Shown: piece after piece, positions 44,650-55,567 of the stretch
Layout: each line of letters starts with the position of its first letter
How positions within the stretch are numbered: the first letter of the stretch is position 1
Source: Ligilactobacillus sp. WC1T17
GTDB lineage: Bacteria; Bacillota; Bacilli; Lactobacillales; Lactobacillaceae
NCBI GenBank assembly: GCA_900110005.1
Contig: FOCC01000008.1
Span: 46,040-110,039 of the forward strand
Direction: 5' to 3'
Length of the DNA stretch: 64,000 nt
Notes under the pieces: model-generated
The model's database searches: none
Told to the model about the DNA's origin: nothing
Seen by the model: only the letters and a program-made list of their open reading frames with translations
Position numbers and translations under genes: made by a program

Positions 44650-45768
44650 ATGGTGGCAGGTATACACCGTAATGCCCAAGCAATAGTTGATCTTGGGGCA
44701 ATCAAACAAAATGTTGAATTGGAAATGAACCGTTTGGCAAAAGGACAGGAACTTTTTGCAGTAGTAAAGGCTGATGCCTATGGACATGGAATGCTCGAAG
44801 TAGCCAAGACAGCCAAAGAAGCTGGGGCTACGGGCTTTTGCGTAGCAATTATTGATGAAGGGTTGGCTTTAAGAGAAGCGGGATTTGATGATTTGGTGCT
44901 TATTTTAGGCGTCAATCCAGCTGATCAGGCATGTCTCATGGCCCAAAATGATTTGTCTGTGGCTGTAGGTGACTTGGAATTTTTGCAAACAGCGGCGCCT
45001 TTATTGGCTCAAAAAAGTTTAAAGCTTAAGGTTCACTTAGCCTTTGATACGGGCATGGGTCGAATTGGTTTTACCAATGAAGCAGATGTCAAAGCCGCTG
45101 AACAATTTATAGCTGAGCATCAAGAGCAGTTTGTATTTGAAGGAATTTTTACTCACTTTGCCTGTGCCGATACGCAAGATATGAGTTATTATCAAGTTCA
45201 AATTACCAAATTTAACCAGTTGAAAAAGGCGTTAACCAGATTGCCTAAGTATGTTCATGTGGCTAATTCAGCAGCAGCCATGTGGCATCAGGATTGTGGA
45301 GGCAACGCTATTAGATATGGGATTACTATGTATGGACTTAATCCATCAGGCCGTGAGTTGACCTTGCCGGTGGCTATCAAACCAGCCTTCAGCTTGGAAA
45401 GCGAACTGGTTTTGGTACGCAAATTAGCCAAGGGGTCAGGAATTGGCTATGGTAAAACCTATACTTTAGATGAAGATGCTTATATTGGAACGGTTCCGTT
45501 GGGGTATGCGGATGGCTGGCTGAGACGGATGCAGGGCTTTAAAGTTTTAATTGAAGGCCAATATTGTCCAATTGTGGGCCGCATCTGCATGGATCAATTT
45601 ATGGTTAAATTACCAAAAGCATTTAAGAAGGGTACTAAAGTAACGTTAATCGGCCAAAATGGTGATAAAACGATCACGGCCCAAGATGCTGCTGATTACG
45701 CCCGGACCATCCATTACGAAATTTTATGCAACATTTCACAGCGGGTGCCACGTATTTATCATAAGTAG
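44650..45768 (+). CDS. alr: Alanine racemase
   Basis: 372 residues from the ATG at 44650; a TTG at 44632 overlapping acpS is the alternative. PLP-dependent interconversion of L- and D-alanine for the cell wall. PLP-lysine Lys40 lies in [11 protein letters not shown]; the second base, a Tyr, is in [17 protein letters not shown] context with [15 protein letters not shown] downstream and [11 protein letters not shown] near the end. It is 25 nt upstream of mazF. Confidence 0.95.
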   Translation: MVAGIHRNAQAIVDLGAIKQNVELEMNRLAKGQELFAVVKADAYGHGMLEVAKTAKEAGATGFCVAIIDEGLALREAGFDDLVLILGVNPADQACLMAQNDLSVAVGDLEFLQTAAPLLAQKSLKLKVHLAFDTGMGRIGFTNEADVKAAEQFIAEHQEQFVFEGIFTHFACADTQDMSYYQVQITKFNQLKKALTRLPKYVHVANSAAAMWHQDCGGNAIRYGITMYGLNPSGRELTLPVAIKPAFSLESELVLVRKLAKGSGIGYGKTYTLDEDAYIGTVPLGYADGWLRRMQGFKVLIEGQYCPIVGRICMDQFMVKLPKAFKKGTKVTLIGQNGDKTITAQDAADYARTIHYEILCNISQRVPRIYHK

Positions 45769-45793
45769 CTCAACTATAAGAGAGTGTGAAGGA

Positions 45794-46168
45794 ATGCAAA
45801 AAGATAAGATTAGACGGGGAGATATTTTTTACGCGAAATTGTCGCCGGTGGTCGGATCTGAACAAGGAGGATTAAGACCGGTTGTTGTCGTGCAAAATGA
45901 TGTGGGTAACCAATACAGTCCCACCTTAGTTGTTGCGGCAATTACCTCTAAAATTTCAAAGCCGCAATTGCCAACGCATGTAGCAATCGAAAAAAAATCA
46001 GCTAAAGTGTCAACAGGGCTGGTTAAAGATTCGGTTGCTTTGTTAGAACAATTGCGGACGATTGATAAACAAAGATTACAAAAGAAAATCGGTTATTTAA
46101 CGCCAAAAGAAATTAGTGCCTTGAATCAGGCTTTGGCAATTAGTGTTGGTTTAGCAGAAAAGAGGTAA
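45794..46168 (+). CDS. mazF: MazF/PemK-type toxin (mRNA endoribonuclease)
   Basis: 124 residues from the ATG at 45794. [29 protein letters not shown] and [19 protein letters not shown] are MazF/NdoA motifs, including the Arg and Ser/Thr positions of the RNA cleavage site. In Bacillus the toxin gene is preceded by an antitoxin gene between alr and mazF; here only 25 nt separate alr from mazF, too little for one. It is followed 3 nt later by a 72-residue gene. Confidence 0.93.
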   Translation: MQKDKIRRGDIFYAKLSPVVGSEQGGLRPVVVVQNDVGNQYSPTLVVAAITSKISKPQLPTHVAIEKKSAKVSTGLVKDSVALLEQLRTIDKQRLQKKIGYLTPKEISALNQALAISVGLAEKR

Positions 46169-46171
46169 AAA

Positions 46172-46390
46172 ATGGCTTACAAGACACAGCTTAATGCAAA
46201 TGTACCTATTCAAAACGGTTCAGGTCAAGTGATTGTTGAATTGCCTACCGTTTTGCATGCCGGTGATTATTTAATGGTGGGTGATACGAAGACTAGATGG
46301 CTGGTTAAAAACAGCACTTATATCATTCATGATGAATTTCATCCTAAAAAAGAATATGTTGATTTAGTTTTGGATATTGAAAAAGCATAA
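46172..46390 (+). CDS. Small protein of unknown function downstream of mazF
   Basis: 72 residues, starting 3 nt after the mazF stop, with AAGAGGT inside the mazF end as its ribosome binding site. It is slightly acidic and mostly beta-type (SGQVIVELPTVLHAGDYLM, then KNSTYIIHDEF). No DNA-binding motif and no membrane segment. I do not recognise it. Co-translation with mazF raises the possibility of a functional link. Confidence 0.75.
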   Translation: MAYKTQLNANVPIQNGSGQVIVELPTVLHAGDYLMVGDTKTRWLVKNSTYIIHDEFHPKKEYVDLVLDIEKA

Positions 46391-46420
46391 AAAAAGAGGC
46401 TGCAAACAGCCTCTTTTTTT
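46389..46420. terminator. Bidirectional terminator between the mazF operon and the CBS gene
   Basis: AAAAAAAGAGGCTG-caaa-CAGCCTCTTTTTTT. The right arm overlaps the last bases of the minus-strand gene. Confidence 0.92.
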
Positions 46421-47054
46421 ATGCTTGCAAATCTTCAATTTCAGGAACTTTGAAATTTTTCTTTTCCAAAGCTTTGACAATTGTTTCTAATTTTTCGTGA
46501 GAAACATCGGCAGGCAAAGTAAACATGGTCCGTCTTACTAATTCGCCTTGTTGAACATCCAAAGTCATGCAGCTGGCAATTGAAGTATACTTAGTAATGA
46601 TTTTTGCCATATCAACGAGGTCACCACGGTCACCAGCCGAAACAACGGTTAAAACATAGCTGCCGACATTGACATTCCATGATTGTGAAAGCATGTTCAA
46701 CAAGCGATTATGGGTTAAAATGCCATAAAAGTTGTTGTTTTCATCAAGCACGGTGATGTAAGGCAAGTCTTTGATAGTGAAGAAAACGTTGAAGAAGGCA
46801 GAATTGATGGAGACGAATTTAGTGGCATTCTTCAACAGATGTGTTACAGGCAAGCTCATATCGCCACCACGAGACTTGTGACGGTAAATATGCATTTTAT
46901 AGATATTACCACGATATAATTTACCTGTTTCATCTAAGATTGGGACACAGCGGTAACCAGAATCTTCGAGGATTTTCAAGGCTTCTTCCAAAGTGGCATC
47001 TTCACGCACAGTTGTCAAATCTTTTTTAGGTTTGATCAATGTTTTAAGTAACAT
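46419..47054 (-). CDS. CBS-domain protein, CbpA-like (possible c-di-AMP binder)
   Basis: 211 residues: two CBS repeats (LEEALKILEDSGYRCVPILDETGKLYRG, then SAFFNVFFTIKDLPYITVLDENNNFYGILTHNRLL), followed by an ACT-like C-terminal region (VLTVVSAGDRGDLVDMAKIITKYTSI). This CBS-CBS-ACT layout and length match the CbpA proteins of lactobacilli and Listeria, known as cyclic di-AMP binding. Ligand binding here is inferred from layout only. Confidence 0.82.
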   Translation of the reverse strand: MLLKTLIKPKKDLTTVREDATLEEALKILEDSGYRCVPILDETGKLYRGNIYKMHIYRHKSRGGDMSLPVTHLLKNATKFVSINSAFFNVFFTIKDLPYITVLDENNNFYGILTHNRLLNMLSQSWNVNVGSYVLTVVSAGDRGDLVDMAKIITKYTSIASCMTLDVQQGELVRRTMFTLPADVSHEKLETIVKALEKKNFKVPEIEDLQA

Positions 47055-47160
47055 AGTAATAACCCCTTTGCTAATATTTTAATTTTTCTTTCATAGTATC
47101 CTAATATACTCTAGTTTAGCATAAAAGCAGCTGTAAGTGTATATCCAAGTTTTGAAAAAT

Positions 47161-47187
47161 AAAAAAGGCCCTGAAATTCAGGGCCCC
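47161..47187 (-). terminator. Rho-independent terminator of ldh
   Basis: On the minus strand GGCCCTGAA-TTTCAGGGCC followed by a T run. Confidence 0.9.
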
Positions 47188-47214
47188 AAAAATCCAGCTA
47201 GTTAAAGCGGACGT

Positions 47215-48228
<1,014 letters not shown>

Positions 48229-48232
48229 TTAT

Positions 48233-48241
48233 ATTATAACA
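48233..48241 (-). promoter_or_regulatory. Extended -10 promoter of ldh
   Basis: On the minus strand TGTTATAAT, an extended -10, about 50 nt before the ldh start. No good -35 is seen, as expected for extended -10 promoters. Confidence 0.6.
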
Positions 48242-48309
48242 TGGATTACAGAAATTGGGGAAATGTTTTCAATGATAAAGATGTTTTTTCAATTTTATTT
48301 ACTAATTTA

Positions 48310-48518
48310 TGTTATACTTGGGGAAAAATAAAACCTGTTTTTGAATTTTACGGGTAAAAATATTAATGGGAAAACCGCGTTAGAAAGCTGATTTATCTTA
48401 ATTGATAATAATTGAGCCTTAATAGCGCGGCATATTTTCGTTGATGCAAACAAATTTAAAAAAGATAACGCTTACAAAAAATTCCATATTTTTTTGTAAA
48501 TAATGAAAGGATATAGTG
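48310..48518 (+). promoter_or_regulatory. pth promoter and long leader
   Basis: An extended -10, TGTTATACT (48310-48318), lies nearly 200 nt before pth. The leader can close a stem between CCGCG (48375-48379) and CGCGG (48426-48430), and AGATAACGCTTACA (48463-48476) partly matches cre. No reading frame or recognised RNA family is seen in it. Confidence 0.4.
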
Positions 48519-49076
48519 ATGAAATTAATTGTTGGTTTAGGAAATATCGGTAAAGAATATGAAGGCACAAGACACAATGCCGGTTTTATGACAGTAGATG
48601 CTTTTGCCAAGGAACACGGCTTAATGTTCAATAAGCAAAAGTTTGATGCGATGCTAGCTGAAGGAATGGTGGCTGGCCAAAAAGTGCTATTGGCCAAGCC
48701 GACGACTTATATGAATGAATCCGGTCAAGCAGTGAAGCAAATTGTCGCTTTTTATAAACTTGATGTTGAAGATTTAATCATCGTTCATGACGACATGGAC
48801 TTGGAAGTGGGCAAATTACGGTTGCGGCAAAAAGGATCTGCCGGCGGACATAATGGTATTAAAAGTATCATCAAGCATCTTGGCACCGAAAAATTCAAAC
48901 GAGCTCGATTAGGCATAGGTCATCCGGAAAAGATGACTGTGGTTGATTGGGTTTTAGGACGCTTTTCTCAAAGTGAAAAGGTGGCGTTTGAAGCTGGATT
49001 AGGGCACGTGGTTTCAGCGCTTGATGATTGGTTGGAAAATGATAATTTTATGCAGACAATGAACAAGTTTAACTAA
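48519..49076 (+). CDS. pth: Peptidyl-tRNA hydrolase
   Basis: 185 residues from the ATG at 48519 (AAAGGAT eight bases upstream; the in-frame GTG just before it is not needed). It recycles peptidyl-tRNA released by stalled ribosomes. Asn9, His19 (GTRHNAG), NxSG (YMNESGQAV) and HDDMDLEVGKLRLRQKGSAGGHNGIKSI are the catalytic and binding motifs. It starts the pth-mfd-... cluster. Confidence 0.96.
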   Translation: MKLIVGLGNIGKEYEGTRHNAGFMTVDAFAKEHGLMFNKQKFDAMLAEGMVAGQKVLLAKPTTYMNESGQAVKQIVAFYKLDVEDLIIVHDDMDLEVGKLRLRQKGSAGGHNGIKSIIKHLGTEKFKRARLGIGHPEKMTVVDWVLGRFSQSEKVAFEAGLGHVVSALDDWLENDNFMQTMNKFN

Positions 49077-49089
49077 TACAGGTGATTAA

Positions 49090-52000
49090 ATGGAGTTAAG
49101 CGAATTATTTAATGGTGCGTCAAACGTCAAAACTTTCTATCAAAATCTTAAAGAACCCGGACGCCATTTGGTGACGGGGGTTTTCGGCTCTTTAAAGACT
49201 GTTTTAATAGCCGAACTGTTTAAAAAAACGCAAAAACCTCTGTTGGTATGCTGTGATGACTTGTATCATGCACAAAGTTTGGCGGATGATTTGACAAACC
49301 TTATCGCTGAAGAGCAAGTTGATTTATTTCCGGTTGAAGAAGAAATGGCAGTCGAATTAGCAACCAGTTCGCCGGAATTTAAAGCGCAACGGGTTAAAAG
49401 TTTAGCTGATTTATCCTCGAAAAAGCCCTGCATTGTCGTCAGCTCTGTGTCGGGCTTTAAAAAGATTTTGCCACCCAAAACTTTTTTTGAGCATAACTTA
49501 TTAGCTTTTGAAGTGGGAAAGACATATGTTTTAGCTGAAATCAAATTAAAGCTCATGCAGATGGGATATACCCAGACTAAGCTGGTCGAACGCCCCGGTG
49601 ACTTTGCAATCCGCGGCTCGATTGTTGATATTTATGCGTTAAATACCGAAAATCCTGTGCGGCTGGATTTTTTTGATGATGAATTAGATTCGCTGCGGCT
49701 ATTTGACGCAGCTGACCAGCGCAGTTTGGAAAACAAGCAGCAGCAGGTTGTCTTACCAGCAACGGAATTAGTTGCGTCTAGTGAACTTTTAGAGCAGGGA
49801 GCCAAAAGACTGCAAGAAAAATTAGCGCAAAGCCTTGAAGATAAAAACCTCACTAAGGAGGCGCAAAGTCAGCTTAAAAATAGTGTGGGATTGGTTATTT
49901 CCGACTGGAAAGCGGGCTTAAAAGGTGAAAAAAGTCTGCTATTTGCGCAAGAATTATATGCTGACCAGGCGCAAAGTCTCAGTGATTATTTGGCTAAAGA
50001 CGGGATGGTCATTTTCGATGACTATGTCAGATTAAAAGAACAGGAAAAAAAGCTTGATTTGGCTGATTTAACATGGCTGACGGAAAAAATCGCTGAACAC
50101 AAAATTTTTGCCAAAGATAGCCTCAATTTTGATTTGCGAACCCTAGAAAAGCAGGTTAAGCAAAATAAAATCTTCTTTTCACTGTTAAAAAAGGGCATGG
50201 GACGCTTGAAATTAGCTTCAATTGATGATTTAAGAGGCCGAAATGCGCAGCAATTTTTCGGGCAAATGCCACTCTTAAAAACAGAAGCGCTAAGGTGGCA
50301 AAAAGCCCAGGATACGGTTGTCGTTTTGCTCAATTCGAAGGAGCACATGGCAAAAGTTCAGCAGACATTTAACGATTTTAAAGTAAGCTATGTTTTGGCC
50401 CAAACAAAAGAAGTCTTTAAAGCTAAATTACAGCTTGTTTTGGGCAATTTGCAGCAGGGATTTGAATTGCCTAATGCGCATTTGCTGGTGTTAACGGAAG
50501 CGGAATTATTTGAAAATCGTAAAAAGCGCCAGCCTAAACGTCAAACGATGGCTAACACCGAACGACTGAAAAGCTATACCGACCTGAAAAAAGGCGACTA
50601 TGTGGTGCATGTTAACCACGGGATTGGTCGTTTTATGGGGATGGAAACTTTAGAAGTCGGGGGGAAACACCAGGATTACATGACTATTTTGTACCGGGAT
50701 GATGCCAAATTATTCATTCCCGTCAGCCAGCTTGACCGGGTGCAAAAATATGTTTCAGCTGAAGGCAAGACACCGCGGGTTAATAAATTAGGCGGCAGTG
50801 AATGGCAGAAAACGAAAAACCGAGTAGCTGCCAAAATTGAAGACATTGCTGATGAATTGGTTGAACTGTATGCACAAAGGTCGCTAGCTAAAGGGCATGC
50901 CTTTCCTAAAGACGACAGCCTCCAAAGAGAATTTGAAGCGGCCTTTCCTTACACTGAAACGCAAGATCAACTGCGCAGTGCAAAGGAAATAAAGCTTGAT
51001 ATGGAAAAAAAGCGGCCGATGGACCGGCTTTTGATTGGCGATGTTGGTTATGGCAAGACGGAAGTAGCTTTGCGGGCGGCTTTCAAAGCTGTGGATGATG
51101 GCAAACAGGTTGCCTTTTTAGCACCGACGACTGTTTTAGTGCAGCAGCATTACGATACGATGCTTAAGCGGTTTGAAAATTTTCCGGTTGAGATTGGGAT
51201 GCTTTCGCGGTTTAATAGCCCAAAGCAGACTAAAGAGACCTTAGCTAAGTTGAAAGATGGCCGGTTAGATATTATTGTCGGCACACACCGGCTTTTATCA
51301 AAAGACGTTAAATTTGCCGATTTGGGCTTGTTGATTATTGATGAAGAACAGCGTTTCGGGGTTAAGCATAAGGAACGTTTAAAAGAATTAAAAGCGTCTG
51401 TTGATGTCTTAACTTTGACAGCGACCCCGATTCCTCGAACCCTTAATATGTCGATGCTGGGCGTGCGCGATTTGTCAGTGATTGAAACAGCGCCGATGAA
51501 CCGCTATCCCATCCAAACCTATGTGATGGAACAAAATTATACCGTAATTGCAGATGGTATTAAACGCGAATTGGCGCGCAAGGGGCAGGTCTTTTATTTG
51601 CATAACCGCGTGCATGATATTGAACAAGTGGCTGAAACCTTGAGTACGTTGGTGCCGGAAGCAAAAATCGGTTTTGTGCATGGACAAATGACAGAAAATC
51701 AATTGGAGGGCATTTTGTTTGATTTTATTGCCGGCGAATATGATGTGCTGGTGACAACGACGATTATTGAAACAGGTGTTGATATGCCAAATGTTAATAC
51801 CTTATTTGTCGAAAATGCCGACCAGATGGGACTAGCTCAGCTGTATCAATTGCGGGGGCGTGTAGGACGGTCAAACCGGGTGGCATATGCTTATTTCATG
51901 TATCAGCCGGATAAAGTGTTAACTGAAGTCAGCGAAAAACGGTTAGAAGCTATCAAAGATTTCACCGAACTGGGGTCAGGTTTTAAAATTGCTATGCGCG

Positions 52001-52626
52001 ACTTATCCATTCGCGGGGCAGGCAACTTGTTAGGTAAACAGCAGCATGGTTTCATTGATTCAGTCGGCTATGACTTATATACGCAGATGCTTTCTGATGC
52101 AGTGGCGAAAAAGCGCGGGGTCAAAAAGCAGGCTAAGACTAATTGTGAAGTTAATTTGCAAGTTGAAGCCTACCTGCCGGAAACTTATATTGAAGATTCA
52201 CGCCAAAAAATTGAAATCTATAAGCGGATTCATCAGCTGCATAATGAAGCTGAATATGAAGAAATTAAAAGCGACTTGGAAGACCGCTTTGGTGCTTATC
52301 CCGATGAAGTAGCCAACCTGCTTGAAATCGGTCTTTTAAAATTGTATGCCGATTACGCTTTACTTGAAAAAATCAGCCAGGTAAATAACAAAATTGAAGT
52401 GTTGTTTTCAAAAGAAGCCACAACAAAACAGGATATTTCCCAGGTAATCGAGGCCTTTGGTGATTTGAAGGTTACTTTTGGCAGCCAAAATCAAAAGACA
52501 CTGGTAACAATTAAATTACCGTCTCAGGTTAATTATGCGGCCTTGCTTTACACCGTAGAACAAACGGTGCACCAATTAGCCCGTAATTTGGACAATGAAC
52601 CTAAAAAAGTTGAGGAAAAAACATGA
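49090..52626 (+). CDS. mfd: Transcription-repair coupling factor Mfd
   Basis: 1178 residues, full length. It removes stalled RNA polymerase and recruits UvrA. Domains in order: UvrB-like N-terminal module (about 1-330), RNA polymerase-interacting domain near 495-555 (LKKGDYVVHVNHGIGRFMGMETL), SF2 translocase with Walker A GDVGYGKTEVA at about 653, IIDEEQRFG, TATPIPRTL and QLRGRVGRSNRVAYAYF, then the C-terminal UvrA-inhibitory TRCF domain. It is followed by yabM with a 4-nt overlap. Confidence 0.97.
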   Translation: MELSELFNGASNVKTFYQNLKEPGRHLVTGVFGSLKTVLIAELFKKTQKPLLVCCDDLYHAQSLADDLTNLIAEEQVDLFPVEEEMAVELATSSPEFKAQRVKSLADLSSKKPCIVVSSVSGFKKILPPKTFFEHNLLAFEVGKTYVLAEIKLKLMQMGYTQTKLVERPGDFAIRGSIVDIYALNTENPVRLDFFDDELDSLRLFDAADQRSLENKQQQVVLPATELVASSELLEQGAKRLQEKLAQSLEDKNLTKEAQSQLKNSVGLVISDWKAGLKGEKSLLFAQELYADQAQSLSDYLAKDGMVIFDDYVRLKEQEKKLDLADLTWLTEKIAEHKIFAKDSLNFDLRTLEKQVKQNKIFFSLLKKGMGRLKLASIDDLRGRNAQQFFGQMPLLKTEALRWQKAQDTVVVLLNSKEHMAKVQQTFNDFKVSYVLAQTKEVFKAKLQLVLGNLQQGFELPNAHLLVLTEAELFENRKKRQPKRQTMANTERLKSYTDLKKGDYVVHVNHGIGRFMGMETLEVGGKHQDYMTILYRDDAKLFIPVSQLDRVQKYVSAEGKTPRVNKLGGSEWQKTKNRVAAKIEDIADELVELYAQRSLAKGHAFPKDDSLQREFEAAFPYTETQDQLRSAKEIKLDMEKKRPMDRLLIGDVGYGKTEVALRAAFKAVDDGKQVAFLAPTTVLVQQHYDTMLKRFENFPVEIGMLSRFNSPKQTKETLAKLKDGRLDIIVGTHRLLSKDVKFADLGLLIIDEEQRFGVKHKERLKELKASVDVLTLTATPIPRTLNMSMLGVRDLSVIETAPMNRYPIQTYVMEQNYTVIADGIKRELARKGQVFYLHNRVHDIEQVAETLSTLVPEAKIGFVHGQMTENQLEGILFDFIAGEYDVLVTTTIIETGVDMPNVNTLFVENADQMGLAQLYQLRGRVGRSNRVAYAYFMYQPDKVLTEVSEKRLEAIKDFTELGSGFKIAMRDLSIRGAGNLLGKQQHGFIDSVGYDLYTQMLSDAVAKKRGVKKQAKTNCEVNLQVEAYLPETYIEDSRQKIEIYKRIHQLHNEAEYEEIKSDLEDRFGAYPDEVANLLEIGLLKLYADYALLEKISQVNNKIEVLFSKEATTKQDISQVIEAFGDLKVTFGSQNQKTLVTIKLPSQVNYAALLYTVEQTVHQLARNLDNEPKKVEEKT

Positions 52627-54191
52627 AAAGTGAACAGGTTGAAAAAGCGATGAAAGCAGCGGTAATCTTAGCCTTAGCCGGGATAATCGCGAAGATTTTA
52701 AGCGCCTTTTACCGGATTCCGTTTCAAAATATTGTCGGTAATGCCGGCTTTTATGTTTATCAACAGGTATATCCCATTTATGGCATTGGCATGACGTTTG
52801 CTTTAAGCGGTTTTCCCGTTTATCTGTCTAAATTGGTCGCGAAAAAAGATAATCCCTTGGCTCAAATAGCAATGTTAAAAAAGATTTTTAACATTTTATT
52901 AGTCTTGGGGTTATTAATCTTTGCTTTTTTGCAGCTAAAAGCACATACTTTAGCGTTACTGATGGGCGATCCGGGATTAGCTTTACTGATTAAAAGCGTG
53001 GCGTGGATGTTTTTATTTATGCCGTTTTTAGCGGTGCCAAGAGGATATTATCAAGGAACATTAAGGATGATTCCGGTGGCCTTGTCGCAGGTGGCAGAAC
53101 AAGTCATCAGAGTGGCGGTGATTTTAGTTTGTGCTTTGTGTTTTGCCAAATACCATTGGTCGCTGTATCAAATGGGCGCCTATGCAATGTTAGGGTCAAC
53201 CTTTGGTGCAATGGGTGCTTTAAGCGTGATGCTTGGCTTTTACCGGCTTTTTACCCCAAAGGCAAAAGTTAAGGTGGAATCTTACCGCTTTTTGGCCTGG
53301 CATTTAGCTACAGATGGGATTGTCATCTGTCTTTTTGCTTCCTTGATGGTTTTGTTGCAGCTGGTGGATTCTTTTACGGTCATGAAAAATCTGTCTTACA
53401 GTGGATTGAAAATTTTTGAAGCCCAAAATATCAAAGGTGCTTATGACAGGGCTCAGCCGCTCGTTCAGCTGGGGATGGCTTTAGCGTTAGGTTTTTCATC
53501 TTCGCTGCTGCCGGCTTTAGAAAGGGCTAAAGTAAAAAAACAGGCTGATCTTTTTTTAGCCACGGCTAAAACGCTGCTTAAAATCAGCCTGACTTTGGCT
53601 ATGGCAGCCACAGTGGGGATGATTAGTATTATGCCCCAGTTAAACACTTTGCTTTTCGGTGATTGCTTTTTGAGCCAAAGCCTGGATGTGTATGTGGTTA
53701 GTATTGTGCTGATGACCCTCATCGGTACCTTTAATGCGATTTTGCAAAGCTTAAATTACATCAAGGAAACCGTGACAGCTTTATTAGCGGGGATTGGGGT
53801 CAAAATATTGTTAAATGGTCCTTTAATCAAAATGTTAGGTATTAGTGGCGCCAGCTTAGCGACAGTGCTTGCTTTACTGGCAGCGCTGGGGTTGATTATC
53901 AAAGCTTGCCCTAAAGAAATTCGCGGTTTACTGGATTTAACTTTCAGTTTAAAATTAAGTTTAGCTTGTGCAATGATGTGGCTAGCAGTCTTTTTAGCTG
54001 ATTTAGTGCTTAACCTTGGCGCTGGACGGCTGATGTTTGGTGGTGAAGGTCTGCTTTTGGCACTTATTGGTGCGGTAGTCTTTTTTGTTGCAGTAGCATA
54101 TCTAAAGCTTTTTACAAAAGCGGAGTGGCTGGTATTGCCTAAGGGCGAGTATCTATGGCAGCTGGTTGTTAAGATTAGAAATGAGGAATAG
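52623..54191 (+). CDS. Polysaccharide/lipid flippase-like membrane protein (YabM/SpoVB family)
   Basis: 522 residues with about 14 membrane helices, MATE/MVF superfamily. The start [29 protein letters not shown] and [14 protein letters not shown] are the SpoVB/YabM pattern. The position between mfd and the rqcP gene matches yabM of Bacillus subtilis. Related proteins move lipid-linked wall precursors; whether this one flips lipid II or another glycolipid is not shown. It overlaps mfd by 4 nt. Confidence 0.88.
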   Translation: MKSEQVEKAMKAAVILALAGIIAKILSAFYRIPFQNIVGNAGFYVYQQVYPIYGIGMTFALSGFPVYLSKLVAKKDNPLAQIAMLKKIFNILLVLGLLIFAFLQLKAHTLALLMGDPGLALLIKSVAWMFLFMPFLAVPRGYYQGTLRMIPVALSQVAEQVIRVAVILVCALCFAKYHWSLYQMGAYAMLGSTFGAMGALSVMLGFYRLFTPKAKVKVESYRFLAWHLATDGIVICLFASLMVLLQLVDSFTVMKNLSYSGLKIFEAQNIKGAYDRAQPLVQLGMALALGFSSSLLPALERAKVKKQADLFLATAKTLLKISLTLAMAATVGMISIMPQLNTLLFGDCFLSQSLDVYVVSIVLMTLIGTFNAILQSLNYIKETVTALLAGIGVKILLNGPLIKMLGISGASLATVLALLAALGLIIKACPKEIRGLLDLTFSLKLSLACAMMWLAVFLADLVLNLGAGRLMFGGEGLLLALIGAVVFFVAVAYLKLFTKAEWLVLPKGEYLWQLVVKIRNEE

Positions 54192-54193
54192 AA

Positions 54194-54463
54194 ATGAGAT
54201 TAGACAAATATTTAAAGGTCTCACGCGTGATTAAAAGACGTAGTGTAGCTAAAGATATCGCTGATCAAGGACGGATTACGATTAATGATAAAAAGGCCAA
54301 ATCATCTTCTGAAGTGAATGTTGGTGATATTTTGGTGATTAATTTTGGTAATAAAACGTTGAAAATTAAAGTCAATGAGCTTAAAGAGACGACCAAAAAA
54401 GATGAAGCGCAAGGTATGTATGAAGTTGTCAGCGAAGAATATAAGGAAGATTTTCGTTTGTAA
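54194..54463 (+). CDS. rqcP: S4-domain ribosome quality control protein RqcP
   Basis: 89 residues. The S4 RNA-binding fold covers [31 protein letters not shown] and [18 protein letters not shown] residues. In B. subtilis this protein (YabO) works with RqcH to add alanine tails to peptides on obstructed 50S subunits. It starts 2 nt after yabM, as in Bacillus. Confidence 0.92.
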   Translation: MRLDKYLKVSRVIKRRSVAKDIADQGRITINDKKAKSSSEVNVGDILVINFGNKTLKIKVNELKETTKKDEAQGMYEVVSEEYKEDFRL

Positions 54464-54536
54464 ACTTTTTGAAATAATAGTCTAGATGTTTATTTGCTAT
54501 AATGTTGGTATAAAATGAAAAAGTGAGGCGAGCAAG

Positions 54537-54926
54537 GTGAAAGACAGCAAAATTTCGGTCATTGATAATCCTTATTATCAAAAACAGATGGCACAACGTA
54601 AAGCTCATGATAATTATCTTAAAGAATATCGGAGCTATCTTTTGTTCCGCAACGTTTTAGGATTAATTGTACTGTTTGTTGTGTTGGGGGCAGTTTTTGC
54701 TACGGCAACTAACTCTTTAAAAACCAACAGTTATCGGGAACGCCAAACGCAAGCCTCAGCTAAGCTTAAAAAAGTTACTGCAGAAAATAAGCAGCTTAAT
54801 TTACAGGTAGCCCAATTAAATGACAACGATTATGTGCAAAAATTAATTCGTAAAAAGTATCTTTATTCAAAAAATAATGAAATTATTTTTAGTCTTAAGG
54901 ATATTACGAAAAAAACATCTGAATAA
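54537..54926 (+). CDS. divIC: Septum formation initiator DivIC
   Basis: 129 residues with a GTG start. A short cytosolic part (YHKEYRSYLLFRNV-like), one membrane helix (LGLIVLFVVLGAVFATAT), then a coiled coil (QASAKLKKVTAENKQLNLQVAQL) and NDNDYVQKLIRKKYLYSK, the FtsB/DivIC motif. It joins DivIB and FtsL at the division septum. It is placed between rqcP and the S1-domain gene. Confidence 0.92.
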   Translation: MKDSKISVIDNPYYQKQMAQRKAHDNYLKEYRSYLLFRNVLGLIVLFVVLGAVFATATNSLKTNSYRERQTQASAKLKKVTAENKQLNLQVAQLNDNDYVQKLIRKKYLYSKNNEIIFSLKDITKKTSE

Positions 54927-55019
54927 ATCAGCATAAATTTTCTTTTTAGAATTTGTATAAATATAAGGTAATTATGTTATACTGAAGTCACAAGAATTTC
55001 TAGGAGGAAAATTTTTTTT

Positions 55020-55523
55020 ATGTCAATTGAAGTTGGTGCAAAAATCAAGGGCAAAGTTTCAGGTATCACAAATTTTGGGGCTTTTGTTGATTTAGGGGAT
55101 AATAAGACCGGTTTAGTTCACATCAGCGAAGTATCCGATAACTTTGTTAAGGATATTCATGATGTTTTATCTATCGGTGATGAAGTAGAAGTTAAAGTGC
55201 TTTCCGTGGGGGATGATGGTAAGGTGAGTCTTTCCATCAGAAAGGCGCAGGATAAGCCAGCCCAAAAGCGTGAAGGCTACCATAAAAAATTTGATGGTTC
55301 AAAGAAATTTGAAGGCCGTGCCAATAATAACCATGCCCATGAAGGACATACCAGAGGCCCTGTAAATAAAAAATTTGCATCACAACCACATCACCAAGAA
55401 GGCAAGCGTAAAGATTTTGATTCTTTGTTGGCCGGTTTCTTGAAAGAAAGTGACGAACGGTTAACCTCTTTGAAACGTAATACGGAAGGTAAACGCGGGG
55501 GCCGTGGCGGTCGTCGTTCATAA
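55020..55523 (+). CDS. S1-domain RNA-binding protein (YabR/CvfD-like)
   Basis: 167 residues. One S1 domain at residues 1-72 (IEVGAKIKGKVSGITNFGAFVDLGDNKTGLVHISEV, then KVSLSIRKAQD), followed by a long basic, His/Lys/Arg/Gly-rich disordered tail ending RGGRGGRRS. Homologues in this position act as post-transcriptional regulators (CvfD in pneumococcus). AGGAGG lies upstream. Confidence 0.88.
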   Translation: MSIEVGAKIKGKVSGITNFGAFVDLGDNKTGLVHISEVSDNFVKDIHDVLSIGDEVEVKVLSVGDDGKVSLSIRKAQDKPAQKREGYHKKFDGSKKFEGRANNNHAHEGHTRGPVNKKFASQPHHQEGKRKDFDSLLAGFLKESDERLTSLKRNTEGKRGGRGGRRS

Positions 55524-55527
55524 TTAT

Positions 55528-55558
55528 TAGAGGCTGGGTAACCGGCCTCTTTTTTTAG
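55528..55558 (+). terminator. Rho-independent terminator before tilS
   Basis: AGAGGCTGG-gtaa-CCGGCCTCT followed by TTTTTT, with a G-U and a bulge. Confidence 0.85.
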
Positions 55559-55567
55559 GTAAAATGG

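Noticed and set aside
45769..45793. MazE antitoxin between alr and mazF
   Set aside because: Only 25 nt are available.
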